Origin: Bugulina stolonifera
Lineage: Eukaryota; Bryozoa; Gymnolaemata; Cheilostomatida; Bugulidae
DNA length: 64,000 nucleotides
Direction of reading: 5' to 3'
Assembly: GCA_935421135.1 (NCBI GenBank)
Contig: OW285190.1
Coordinates: 14,828,501 to 14,892,500 of the forward strand
Shown here: positions 51,524 through 63,449 of the stretch, one piece after another
Position numbering within the stretch: position 1 is the stretch's first letter
Layout: each line of letters starts with the position of its first letter
Notes under the pieces: generated by a model
Databases searched by the model: none
Told to the model about the DNA's origin: nothing
The model's input: the letters and a program-made list of their open reading frames with translations, nothing else
Position numbers and translations under genes: made by a program

Positions 51524-52565
51524 GGTTTATCTCATCACATCGCAACGCGTCTTGAGACAAAATAGAAATAGTCTTATCATTAGTCAACTTGACAGAACTT
51601 GACTATGGCTTGACCACAACTTAACTATTGCTTGACCCCTAGTTGGCCACTACTTCACTAACTCTAAATTTGACTCCAGTCAGTAGTGACTAAACCTATT
51701 TGACTCACTCTTATGTAAAAAAAGAAATTTCATTGACTGGTTAATGCTCATCAGGTAGTAGCGTATATTATATATAACAGACTCAGTCTCACACAACCTT
51801 ATTGTAATATTATATTTTTTTGTTTATGTACATGACTTATATTCATAGTGTTCTCAATCAACTAGCTTGCATAATAGTAATGTCCAGTACATGACAGCGT
51901 AAACATGGATTTTAGCATCCCTAAGGGTAAATATGTTTTGATATTGCATCTGTTTATAATTAAGCATAATTGTGTTATTTATACATTATGTGTATTAAAT
52001 ATATACTTATAGAATCATGCACATGCATACATATATTATGTACATTGTATATGACTGGATTATATAATTAAAATAATTTTTACCAAGACCAAATTTTAAC
52101 ACTTCAGTCTGCCTCATGCATCTATCAAATGAACTGAGATTCAAGTATATCAACAACCTTATCTTTACATATAACAGAGGTGAATCTCAAAGTCAGTCAA
52201 GACAAAAGTACACCTGGGGGAATTTAATTTTATGTGTTTGCAAGTTACATGTACATGTAGACCTACACCTGTGCAAATTAATTAATAGCAGTATAACAGT
52301 CATACACAATACACATGCATTGTACACATATATTATCAATGTATAATGACACTCTAGTACATATTATTATAACTATTATATTGTAGTACAAAATATCTGT
52401 GCTGGTTTGAAAGTTGTCTTCTCTCTTTCAACTACAAGAAAAAAGAGAGGACAACTTTTGAATAAAATTTCATGTAGCAACTACCACTGCAAAACTACAA
52501 TTTTGCAATATTCCAGGTCCTACATTCCAAATAATGTTTTCCTCAAAAGCTATTGGTGGGTGTCT
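51524..52565. other. 3' flank of gene F with one hairpin repeat
   Basis: AT-rich. At 52408-52463 AAGTTGTCTTCTCTCTTT and its inverse AAAGAGAGGACAACTTTT form a hairpin of the dispersed family. A run of short TTGACTAC-type motifs lies at about 51585-51690. No gene was seen. Confidence 0.45.
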
Positions 52566-52670
52566 GTAACTACTTGGCAATCAGTGGATATACAGTGAAT
52601 GTAACTACTTGGCTATCAGTGGATATACAGTGAATGTAACTACTTGGCTATCAGTGGATATACAGTGAAC
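52566..52670. repeat. 35-bp tandem repeat, three copies
   Basis: Three consecutive units start GTAACTACTTGGC and end TATACAGTGAAT (AAC in the last). They are nearly identical, with one substitution in the first copy. Their uniformity points to recent expansion. Confidence 0.9.
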
Positions 52671-52841
52671 ACTTGTAGCTGCTGGACAATTTCAGTTGGT
52701 ATAGAATGAAAGAAACTCCATTTAGCAAATTTCACATGCATATAAGTAAATACTGTCGAGTTCAAGAAAAAAAATTGCCACGTAAATCCATAGATAAAAC
52801 CCGTTTAATTGATCTACCAAATCATTGCTGCAAATTTATTA

Positions 52842-52907
52842 CATTTCATTCAAAAGTTGTCCTCTCTCTTCTGCAGTTGAAGAGAGAAGACAACTTTGAA
52901 AGAAATG
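52842..52907. repeat. hairpin of the AAGTTGTC family
   Basis: CATTTCATTCAAAAGTTGTC continues into CTCTCTCTTC and is mirrored by GAAGAGAGAAGACAAC followed by TTTGAAAGAAATG. The arms are about 30 bp. Together with 52408-52463 and 28876-28922 it defines a small dispersed fold-back repeat. Confidence 0.7.
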
Positions 52908-53105
52908 TGAATCCGCACACTTGCGTTCCAAGCAGTATACATGTATAATTAGTGATAGATAAATAAAATGCCCTAAATATACACATTACATAAAGTGCAT
53001 GTTTACAAAAATATTAATGTCTGCACTGTACAGTAGTTGTGTATAGTTGTAAGGTTTAAGAATAACATTATTGTACCTTATGTACTTGTACAACTACATT
53101 TACAT

Positions 53106-53421
53106 ACTTACAATGTACTTACAGTGTACTTACAATGTACTTACAATGTACTTACAGTGTACTTACAATGTATTTACAATGTACTTACAATGTACTTACA
53201 ATGTACTTACAATGTACTTACAATGTATTTACAATGTACTTACAATGTACTTACAATGTACTTACAATGTACTTACAATGTACTTACAGTGTACTTACAA
53301 TGTATTTACAATGTATTTACAGTGTACTTACAGTGTACTTACAATGTACTTACAATGTACTTACAATGTATTTACAATGTACTTACAATGTACTTACAAT
53401 GTACTTACAATGTATTTACAA
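53106..53421. repeat. 11-bp minisatellite, about 29 copies
   Basis: Unit ACTTACAATGT with variants ATTTACAATGT and ACTTACAGTGT. Because 11 is not a multiple of 3 and the unit lacks forward stop codons in any register, all three forward frames stay open and give repeats such as M-Y-L-Q-C-T-Y-N-V-L-T. These are not genes. Confidence 0.95.
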
Positions 53422-53424
53422 TGT

Positions 53425-54760
53425 TTTCAAAGGAACCACATCACTCTTATCAAGATGGTGAACATATTCTATACAAATACAGAGTCAAAGGGAATGGTAG
53501 CCTACTTACCTGTGCCTAATAACTTCCATATATACATATAAATGCATGTATGTACATTGTACATGTATACAAAGAAGGAAAGCGACTCAATTTACTCCAA
53601 AGTTACTCTTGGCATTGTTCTATGGTAGCAGAGCTGATTGTTCCACACAGAGCTACAATGTCCAACAATAGAGTATATTCTAGAAGGTATCACCATTGTT
53701 TTCACAAGGTCATTACACAAATAGTGGAAAGGAAGACATTGGCCTACAGCCTTATCCAATCAGATAACTATACGTCATGTAGCTTTTTCTGTAAAAACTA
53801 GAGTCATTGGAAAATTTGATTTCTTTTCTCCCATAGTCGACAGTTGTGGAAAAGGAAAGAAGACACAACTGCAACTGAAAAGGTAAATATGACTCAATAT
53901 CATTCACATGGTATGTGGGAGTGTCAAAGAAAAGTTTTAGAACAGAGCTACACATATTATCTTCCCTTCAACTATTTTTGACTATTAGTTTGAATCACTC
54001 AGCTTTGAGTCATGATTACCATTGCTTAAAAATATTATTGCAAATTTCATAAGCTACTATGCAATATTTTTATAACATTTCACAATAATTGTCTCTCCTT
54101 GGTTCTATCAAAGAGAGAATGAAATCCTGCTTCATGCAATAAGATGTCACAATGGCTTTGAAGATCACGTCTAGTGTAAAGGAAGATATTAATCTCTAGA
54201 ACTTCAAATCAAGACAAGACAACCAGTTAATAATGTCAATTATTAGGCATTTACCTAAAAATACAGATAATATTGTCAACTAGAAAAAAGCTAATAAACT
54301 ATTTTTTGCTACCGTTATTCAGGCTGATTAATTCGTCCATGTACATTGTATGGTTGCATTCTTTACACAACAGGATGTTGTAAGCATATCTCACTTCATT
54401 CATACACGTAGCTAGTAATTAATGGGGGTGTTTGTGTTTTAGAACGATAGCAGGATTTATAAAATTAGATAAGTTTTTACATGAATTGTGTAATGCTAAT
54501 GATTACAGATAATTAATTTAGAGAGTTGTTGATGATGCCATGTGTATTTTAAAACCCAATGCCATGTTTGCTGGAATATTTTGCAAGCTTTCTCCTTTGC
54601 TCTCAATAATGAAAAATTATTGATCTTAGTAAGATAATTGTTCCTCTCAAAGCTGGCAAGCTGGAAGTCTGTGAGGCTCTATCATACGCAATCAGAGCAC
54701 TAGAAGCCCTCATGGTGGAAAAAGTACATGTCAAATAATAGTGTATGCATCGATAACTAT
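53425..54760. other. gene-free stretch between genes F and G
   Basis: Only a weak hairpin (CAGTTGTG/CACAACTG, about 53840-53875) was noticed. Confidence 0.45.
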
Positions 54761-55026
54761 GGCCCTAACTTCTATGGGTGTATAAATGTGGACATTGGTA
54801 GCTAAAAAGGGCTAACTAACCTAGATTTGGGCTAAGTTTCAAAAGGTGACAGACAAGACAGAGTCAGGACAGGTCTAGGCATCAACTACACCAACGAAGA
54901 CTTTGGCCCTAACCTCCATGTGTGTATAAATGTGAACATTGGTAGCTACAAAGGGCTAGCCAACAGGCTCAAAATGTGATGGCCAACACAGAGTCTAGAC
55001 AGGTCTGGGTATCAACTACACCATGG
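54761..55026. repeat. about 144-bp direct tandem duplication
   Basis: Two copies start GGCCCTAAC at 54761 and 54905. They share GTGTATAAATGTG, ACATTGGTAGCTA, AAGGGCTA, ACAGAGTC and ATCAACTACACCA with scattered changes. The second copy is slightly shorter. Function is not apparent. Confidence 0.75.
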
Positions 55027-56309
55027 TCCATGGTTCATTTGATTTTAGTGCATCTACAGGTATACACCTATTTGTCTCTATGTCACCTGATGTATGGGTA
55101 TATGCAGAGAATATTGTCAGTTACGGCACAGAGAAAGAGAGTTTCTCAGATCATTTGAACTAATACTGGGAGGTAATACTAATATGTCAAGGAGGAACCT
55201 AATTAGCTGCAGACGTTTGCTACTGCAGTTGTTATATAAAAATTCCTTCAGCCCATCCAACTACTATTACATTAGAAATGAAATTAAATTAAAAAGTCAA
55301 TTACCCAATAATTAAAGCAAAAGGCGTAAGGAAGTATATGTATTTGTCTGCTAATTAGGGTAGGTGCTATCACTATTGAACAATAACTGTTATTCTAATA
55401 ATGAATATTATAAATAATATTTGCATATTATTTATTTTATATGTACATAGTTCTTATAGGTCTCTTTTAATAATACAGTTTGCTATTTTACTGATAGACA
55501 AAGAGCAAGTAAGTCATTATGTAAGTTGCAAGTCACACCTTCTTTGGAGCCAATACTATCCAAGACTGTGAACGAAGCATCTGTTTGTCTAAAATTATTG
55601 TAGAGAAATAATTCCGAGAAGCTTTCCTGGTATTCACTTATAATGCAGCTGTTTATAAATTGTGAACACTCAAAATATGTTTTTTGTCTAACAAACAGAT
55701 ATGATATGTATATGACACAAGATAGTAAAATTTGCTCACTAAGATATTGCAGATTAGGTATGATTCACTGTCACGGCCACACTTTGATTTGACAAGTTAC
55801 CAACTGCCATTGCGAAGAGAAATCAGAGCAGATTCATGTAGTTTATATGCTGAATTTTACAATTTACTCACTGCTACAACTATTATGATTAATGCCGTAA
55901 AAATATGGTAAAATTTCCTTCCAATATCGTATAATCAATTATTCAATTCATTTGTTGCATTGAGTAATTACAGTAATAAATACAAGTATATAATAGATCA
56001 CCAAGGAACGGTAGTTGTCAATCATTTTACCTGGAAACTGCGGCAGAATCTAATCATGTCAACAAAGTGTGTCCAAGTATCTATAGGTTAGGAAGGGGCA
56101 TAAAGTTATTTAGATTAATTAATATATTATATACAACTGGTTAACACTTCTTTGTATCACAGAATAATAGAAATTGGTAAGAAGGGAAAGGTAAAGGTGC
56201 TTTATTGTACAGGGTATAGCAGAGTATAGCAGACGTTACTTACAACTAGGAAGCTGGAGGTGAACAGAAAGGATACGATACTTGGTGTCCCTGATATGAT
56301 TACGCAGCA
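55027..56309. other. upstream of gene G, no gene seen
   Basis: AT-rich, no recognised feature. The stretch 56160-56309 directly before the start codon of gene G probably holds its 5' UTR and promoter, but no TATA box is obvious. Confidence 0.4.
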
Positions 56310-59300
56310 ATGGCTTACGCATCATCTACTTATACTATGGCTTGGATTACAGCCGTGATGCTGACCAGCAGCATACTGGTGGAGAGAACTGCTGCCATCA
56401 TAAATTGTAAGTACAAGACGTATGCATGTGCAAATTCACTTATTAAATGATACAGTTTGTTCAATACTGTAATAGTGCATTTGCAATATAATATAATCTA
56501 CATGTACTAGAAATATAATGAGTCGCTAGTGGCTCGATTTCATAGCAATATCAATTTTTGAATTGCCTCATTTTATCAGAAATACTGTTGTATAACAACA
56601 AATAAGCTGGTGAAATTTATCACTTTGCTTTGCACAAAGTCAGTATGTTACTTAAAGCTTTGCACAAAGTCAATGTACATGGTAGATATTGCGTTGCAGA
56701 TGCACACTCCGGGCCCTTTGGTATTTGTGACCAATACTTAAGATGGAAGGTGATTCCTGCGCTGCCATTTGGGAAAATAGTGAATCCTGACTTTCCTTCC
56801 TCCACCACCCAAGCTAACAACTGCCAGCTAAGCATACAAGTAGAAAGAGACTCGTGGATTGGAATCTATACTGACGATTTTATGGTGCAGCCGGCTGGCA
56901 GTTGCATTGGCCAGAATGAACTTATCATTTCTGGCGAACAAAAGGGACCAATCAAACACTTCTGTGGACTTCAGAGAGGACTTCTCTACAGTAAATATCT
57001 ATCATCGCCTAACAGCTACCTCCACCTCAATTATATAAACTTTGGCAGCAGTGTACAAGGAAGCTCGGCCATTTTTGAGCTCAGCTACATTGGTAAGAAA
57101 ATGAAAATTCTTATTGTGTAACAGTCTATTATTATATTATATCAATGTCCAAATTGTTGCATATGTCTTGGCAGGCCAAATCCTGATTAGAACGTAACAG
57201 TTGCATTTCGAGAAATTGTGATAATCTCCTTTTCAGGTGCTAAAGCTATATATAGAAGCAATGGTACTACTACTAATAGGGCCGAGGCAAGTAATATCGG
57301 CCATGTTGTCAGCCATGACGCATTTACAGAACAGATCGGCTCCCACTATCCAGCAAACGTTAACTCTAAACTAACCTTGACCGGATTATCACCTCAAACA
57401 ATTATAGAGTTGGACTTCCTCTTCTTCGAGCTATACCAGCACCGTGCTGAGTTTTGCAAAGACTATGTTGAAATAATCGGAGTTATTCACCAGCTGGCTC
57501 AAAATAATGTCATTAAAATCTGCAACAAAAAGAGTTTTGCGAATGACAGATTCAAAAGAATCACTACTGTTAGTGACAAAATTACGTTTCACTTCAGAAC
57601 TGGACCAGCTGAAGGCATTGGGAGAGGGTTCATTTTCCGTTACACAGCTGTTAGTGAGCAGCCATCAGGTACTGTACCGTACCACAACAATCCTGTTAGC
57701 AGTCGTAGATGGAAGACTGCGGCAAATCATACAGTTAACAATGCAAAAATTCCAACTGGTAAGTATGTGTCCGGCATACATGTAACGTTATCAAATTTAA
57801 TCACTTTAATATAGCACATACATTATTTGGCTGTTATACTGCAAAAGCAACACCAGAAATATATTTCTCTCAAAGTTGCTGTACTTGGATAAAATTGTCG
57901 CAAAATGTTATCTAAAGGAAAATATTAAATATCACAGGCTACTTTTTAACTATTCACACAAATCTACATTAGGTTGTTACTAATCTTTTCTAACTTTTGC
58001 TACAATCTTTTGATTGTTATTGTAAATCTTTTAGTCAAATTGCCAAATAGAAGAAAAGCAACGAATGTACTCAGAACCAGTACATATCCAACTAAACCTG
58101 GTTATGCAAGGAAAACGTCAACAAATATCTCTAAGAAAAACAAAGTGAAATCTGCAGCTGACCGAGATATGATTGGGCAAGTGCAGTGGATTACTACAGG
58201 CGCCACTTTCTTGATTATAGTCGTCATAATCGTGGTGGTCATCGCTGTAGTTGTGAAGAAACGAAGAGAAAGCAGGTAATTGGTCCACTCTAGTCACTTG
58301 ATTACGATAATGCTACAGTCCTACTTGTCACATTGCTTGATGATGCTGTACTACATGTGAACCACATGTAGGACAACGATCGCCGGCCATTTCTTCAGAA
58401 TTATATAGAAACTTGACATTACTTAGAACTGGTCTGCCGAAGAAGGAATGTGAGAGGAGAGGAGGGCGTGAAAAATTGTGGCTAAGAGCAAAATTAATTT
58501 CGAATTTCCATTCTACTTTTAACCGACACTGTGTGTACCAACGTGTGAGGATGCACTCTGTAGCGGTGTCACATACCTTACCAGACCATTGTTTATTAGT
58601 TTCACCTCCCTCTTTTGTTACGTTTCATTTCATTTCGTACAGAATACATAACTGTTCTTATAATAAGCTATGAGCTTTCCTTGTCTCCATGATATATTTT
58701 ATGATGTTTTATGCTTCACAGAGAAGAGATGTGCTACGCAGACAACAATCTATTCTCTGTAGGCCGTGTTCCTCGATACAACATGTCATCTCAGATAGGC
58801 TGGGATAGGAATAGTACCATCAGTAAGTCACCACCTGTCTTGAAGCTAAATATACTAATTGTTTGTTTACAATCACAATAAAAGGTTATTCTTTGGAACA
58901 AAATACATGTGCTATTACCTGTAGGTCAGTTATTACTTGTATACGTCAGCTATTACCTGTAGGTCAGCTATAACTTGTATACGTCAGTTATTACCTGTAG
59001 GTCAGCTATTACCTGTATACGTCAGATATTTCTGCTGGTCATTTGTTGATTAGGTTACCTCTGCTCAGCTGTAAGGTAAACTCTTTACACTGCTTACTAC
59101 TTGAAAATATAACCTTGCTAGGCACCAGTAACTGCAAAATTAAACAAAAAATACTCTTGGATTTACCACCTCTATTATATTTTAACTGTAAAATGCGTGT
59201 ATTTATCCAGGTTCAGTGGCAGATGAGAACATATACTACAATGATGTGGAAATATTCCAAAGGCATTGTGATGTCATAGACAACAGTGGAATATCTGACA

Positions 59301-61298
59301 ACGGCAGCAATATTTACCATGTAATAGAGGAGAGGGTTCACTGTACTCATGAGTCAACAGCAGATAGGTCAGGAACTACTGGACATGATGTGTGCAGGTT
59401 TGTGGATTCCACAGTATCTGCCATGTTTTTTAGCTTGCATAAATCTCTTTTACTTTTGTAGCTTTGGGAACTCTAGCTAGGTGTTATATAGCGCATGAAT
59501 TTTTGCTTCAAATATGCACTAAGTAGTAGGCCTACCAGTGCTACCAAAGGATGCTGCTAGGTCTAGTCTCTTAGCTGCACTGATGAAATGTCCAACACCA
59601 AAATAGTACACTGGATACACATCTTACATGAACATGAATTTTGAGTAAACATGACTGTGTGCATGTCAGAATATTGCGCTAGGTGGACCAGTTTTGTAGC
59701 TTCTGTAAATGTAGATAAATTTATCTTCCATTAATAGTGTTTCCTTGGATACTTGACATAACTTAATTACATAAACCTAATTATTCCGAGTCTACACTGA
59801 TGACTGGGTTCATTATCATAATATTCATTTAGTTGAAATGGTTATACAGTGTTTGCTTATGTTTAGACAGTATGGCTACATTTAATTTCCTATATATTAC
59901 TATGTGCAAATTGACCTAGGCAGGCACATTCCAACTTTAATTGAGTTCTTAAATGTCATGGTAGACATATGGTGTGAATATAGGTTGTCTTCTACACTAG
60001 TTTAGACTGGGGTCTGTCTCTCCTAAATTAATGGACCATGTTGGTGAATAGGTTGGACGTCCCCACCTCAACCTCCTCCACACACGCTCAAACCCCAAGT
60101 TCTACGGTCCATCACCAATATAGCACGTAGATTAAACAATGTGAGTAACTAAAGCTTGGGAACTGAGGCCCATGCTACTTGACAAATATTACAACATGCC
60201 TCACCCACTCAAATTTAGCCATTGGTACCTGCACTAGATGACTTCTGTGTCTTTATAAACAGAGTTTCTCATACATTGGTGTACTCTCTGTGGTAATAGA
60301 ACCAAAGGGAACCAAGGATTGATAAATTTTTTTGCCTCTGACGATGATAACAGAACTGTTATTGAAATATTAAAAGATGAAAAAATGAGTCGAAAACTGC
60401 CTTTACCCTCTCCCCCCACCTCCCAAATAATCAAGGGCTATGAATACTCCATAGAAGTCTCATATTTTCATGTGCTGCCAGAAGATGCTGTGTTTCCTCT
60501 GAATTATTGACTGCTACAAAAATCAACAAATCAGTGCAAAGCAACAAAAATTTCCTCATTTATTCAAAAAACCACAATTACAAGAATATTGATGTTTTCC
60601 ATTATGGACGTAGTGTTAGTTTGGTTACTAAACTGTGTATTAACGTACATCACATGTGGGGCGAGGAACATTAAGCTCTATTAATCTTCATAATATTCAA
60701 CTTTTCATGATGGTTTATAGGCTTTACTATTATTTCTATCATTCTACGATATTTTAAAAGGTTAATAGCACAAAATTAGCCGGGAATTCAATCATCTATC
60801 TCAAATTAAAACCTTGTTTATTGGGGGTAAACATTGCATCACTGTGAGTAGGCAAATTATAAAGTAATAATGAATCAATTGTTTTTGGTTTCTGGGGCGC
60901 CATCATCAATTACACTGTGCAGCGTTATTTTGACACAGAAAAAATTTTCCTTACATAAAGAACAACATATTCATAAACTTGTTTCCTCTCTTCCTTTTAA
61001 TTAGAATAGAAGACAACTTCACTTTCTCAATTAAATAGACCCGGCAATTTGCTAATAAACAGTTACCATTACAGCATTACCCCATCATGTTATTATAGTA
61101 TATTGTTATCATTGTTAATATAATAATGACACTGTAACACAAAGAAAATTCTTGCATGCTGAATATTGTACTATGTGAACTTGCAGGAGTGCTGAAGATA
61201 AAGTGGAAGAGTCAAACAGTAGCCTTGGTTCTCTGACCCAAGCCAAGAAGGAGACAGGCATGGAACAGGAAACAAATGATTCAAATAATGTTACATGA
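56310..61298 (+). CDS. receptor gene G: two CUB domains, TM, tyrosine tail
   Basis: Seven exons, predicted 550 residues: 56310-56406 (signal peptide), 56700-57092 (CUB 1, residues 33-163, four Cys, S-W-I-G-I-Y), 57237-57758 (CUB 2 plus stalk, 164-337), 58035-58275 (basic stalk, TM about 388-411, K-K-R-R), 58722-58822, 59211-59397 and 61187-61298 (tail, TGA). Phases are 1 outside the membrane and 2, 1, 2 in the tail, exactly as in gene F. CUB 2 has one Cys pair (F-C-K-D-Y, I-C-N-K) and G-H-V-V-S-H. The tail contains M-C-Y-A-D-N, R-Y-N-M, I-Y-Y-N-D and N-I-Y-H-V-I-E-E; the last is shared with F and D. No kinase domain is present. Closest relative in the window is gene F. Role inferred: phosphotyrosine-regulated surface receptor or adhesion protein. 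Confidence 0.85.
58913..59032. repeat. 38-bp two-part tandem repeat, about three copies
   Basis: Alternating half-units TATTACCTGTAGGTCAGC (18 bp) and TATTACTTGTATACGTCAGC (20 bp) repeat about three times in the intron between two tail exons of gene G. Confidence 0.8.
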
Positions 61299-63449
61299 TC
61301 CTACAGTCTGCAGACAATATCTCTGGTAAACTAGGAGAAGCCAGCAATAGTTGCGCTAAAATTTTTTCACTTTGAGGTCTTAGCACTCGTCAGTTCCTCT
61401 CCTGCAAGTCTTCAAGTAGAATAGTTGCAGTTAATAATGAATTCTGCATATGATTGGTTGATATTGAAACTATTCAAGGTCAAGGGATTATTAATACACA
61501 TCACTAATACGCATTACTATTTTCTGCTAGGCTTCTACTTCTACAACACTGAAAAAAGGGCAGAAAATATGTACAAGAAATACATGTACAAGTATGTGGA
61601 AAATTGTTTCAAATTCCGATAATATTGTATATCGGTACATATGACTGTATGAATGTAAATGGTATTATACTATGACAGGTAGCATCGTATGGAGCATCAT
61701 TTAATAATCCTGATTGCAACATTGTATATTACTTCATTAAATATTGTTACATCATGTACCTTCCATGGAAATCCTTATGAGAATAGCTGGTAATTGCCTA
61801 CCCATGAACGCATGCTGAGAAGGCAACTCCATGCAGCGCTTAACAGTATTGTAGTTCTTTTGGTTAAATTCCATAATTCCATAATAGGAGGAAGACAGTA
61901 CCAAAGTTTATGACTTATTACAGATGTATAATCTACCATGGTGTTAAACTAATATGTTATATGTATATGCATGTCACAATGTGCATGATATAATATTGTA
62001 TCTTGCTTGACGATAAATAAGAAGATCCTGCTGGGTTGGAAAAAGAAATAGTTTAGAACGAAAGCCACCATCAATCCTACGCTTCCTCTATGAAAGGATA
62101 ACAACAAAAGCAGGTGCTTTAAGACTACATAATGCCTGATACACTCACAATAAAATGTAGCAATTATTATGTGTATGAATGACTTCCTTTGAAACCAGTA
62201 CATCAATACAAACCTATTTGCAGTAATATAATAATTTCAGCTGAAGATAACTGTTCCATCTAATAATGAAGACAACAAAATGTTGCTATAAATCTGAATA
62301 TTGATTGGTGCAATTATTATCTTTTAAATGTTTTCATGTCGAAAACTGAACAGTTTTAATCATTTCACTTGCCACAAAAGGGTTCAAAAGATGCAGTAAT
62401 TTGTATAAGTGCATTTAGTAAACATCTAGAAGATAATGAAATAGCTTACGCTGTATTGTGCAGTAGCCTGATGAATTGGGGAGGAATTTATGCCTATTCA
62501 AATCAATAATGGTGTTTGATTGGATATCAACACTCTATGGTCCTGTTTGTATACACTGTATAGAGCAATTTACTAACAAGCTTTCCCACTTACAAGGTAG
62601 TTAGAGCAGAGTGAATGGGTTTGTTAGCCAGTACTTAAAAGACAGGAAGAGAAGAAGAGAGAGTCGAAAGTAAGCAACTATTATAATAATATTATTACAA
62701 TATCAAGCTATGTACAGTTTATTCATGTTTGAACTTATATTATACTCACAAAATTTAGGCTTCTGTTTCTAGTTACATGAAAAAAAAACGGGAATGTGAT
62801 TTTGCTATTCAGAATCATGAAAATACTTGATAATGGGACCTGAAGAACATATTCTTATAAGTTCATTGTATTTATTCAATCAATTCAACAGACAATAGCA
62901 AGTTCAACTGTCAGGCAAAGAGTCAATTAAGTTGTAACTAACCTTTACCAGTACACATATGAGATTTAAAGTCATTATTGTCGTTATTAGCAAGCAAGTA
63001 TATTTTAATAAAATATTACTAATTCTGTACAACTAGTGTAGTTTCTCCAGCAACCATTTAATTTAGCAGTTGAGATTACTATCATGCTGTTTACTCTAAG
63101 CAGAAATGGAACTGCTAGTTATGCTTGGGTTTACGGAATGCTATTATATTTCATTCGTGGAATAGAGCACTTGAAACACGCTAGTTATTCAATATCTTCA
63201 ATTAGTTGGTTATTTATCTGATGCAGGAGGTTGGCACATAGATAAACAGACAGCGTAATAGATATAACTGTTCAACAGTTCTGCTGTAACGAGGAAAGGT
63301 CAACACTAGCATTTGAATCGGAGAGTTTACAATATACATCCGTCTGCACAATCAAACGGATTAAAGAAGAAATAAGCTGTGTATGCAGATCTGAAAATCC
63401 TTTCGAAGTAGTTATCAGCAATGTGTTTATTTATATATCAATATGGGTG
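61299..63449. other. intergenic stretch between gene G and the GPCR
   Basis: AT-rich. A small inverted pair, TTGCCTACCCATG with AAGGCAACTCCATG, occurs near 61795-61840. No exon was recognised. The in-frame sequence before 63450 is open for more than 150 bp but has no ATG and is probably 5' UTR. Confidence 0.4.

Noticed and set aside
53037..53541. Three overlapping plus-strand frames of 108-160 codons with Y-L-Q-C-T-Y-N-V-L-T repeats
   Set aside because: They are the three registers of an 11-bp minisatellite without stop codons; no signal, domain or splice structure supports a protein.
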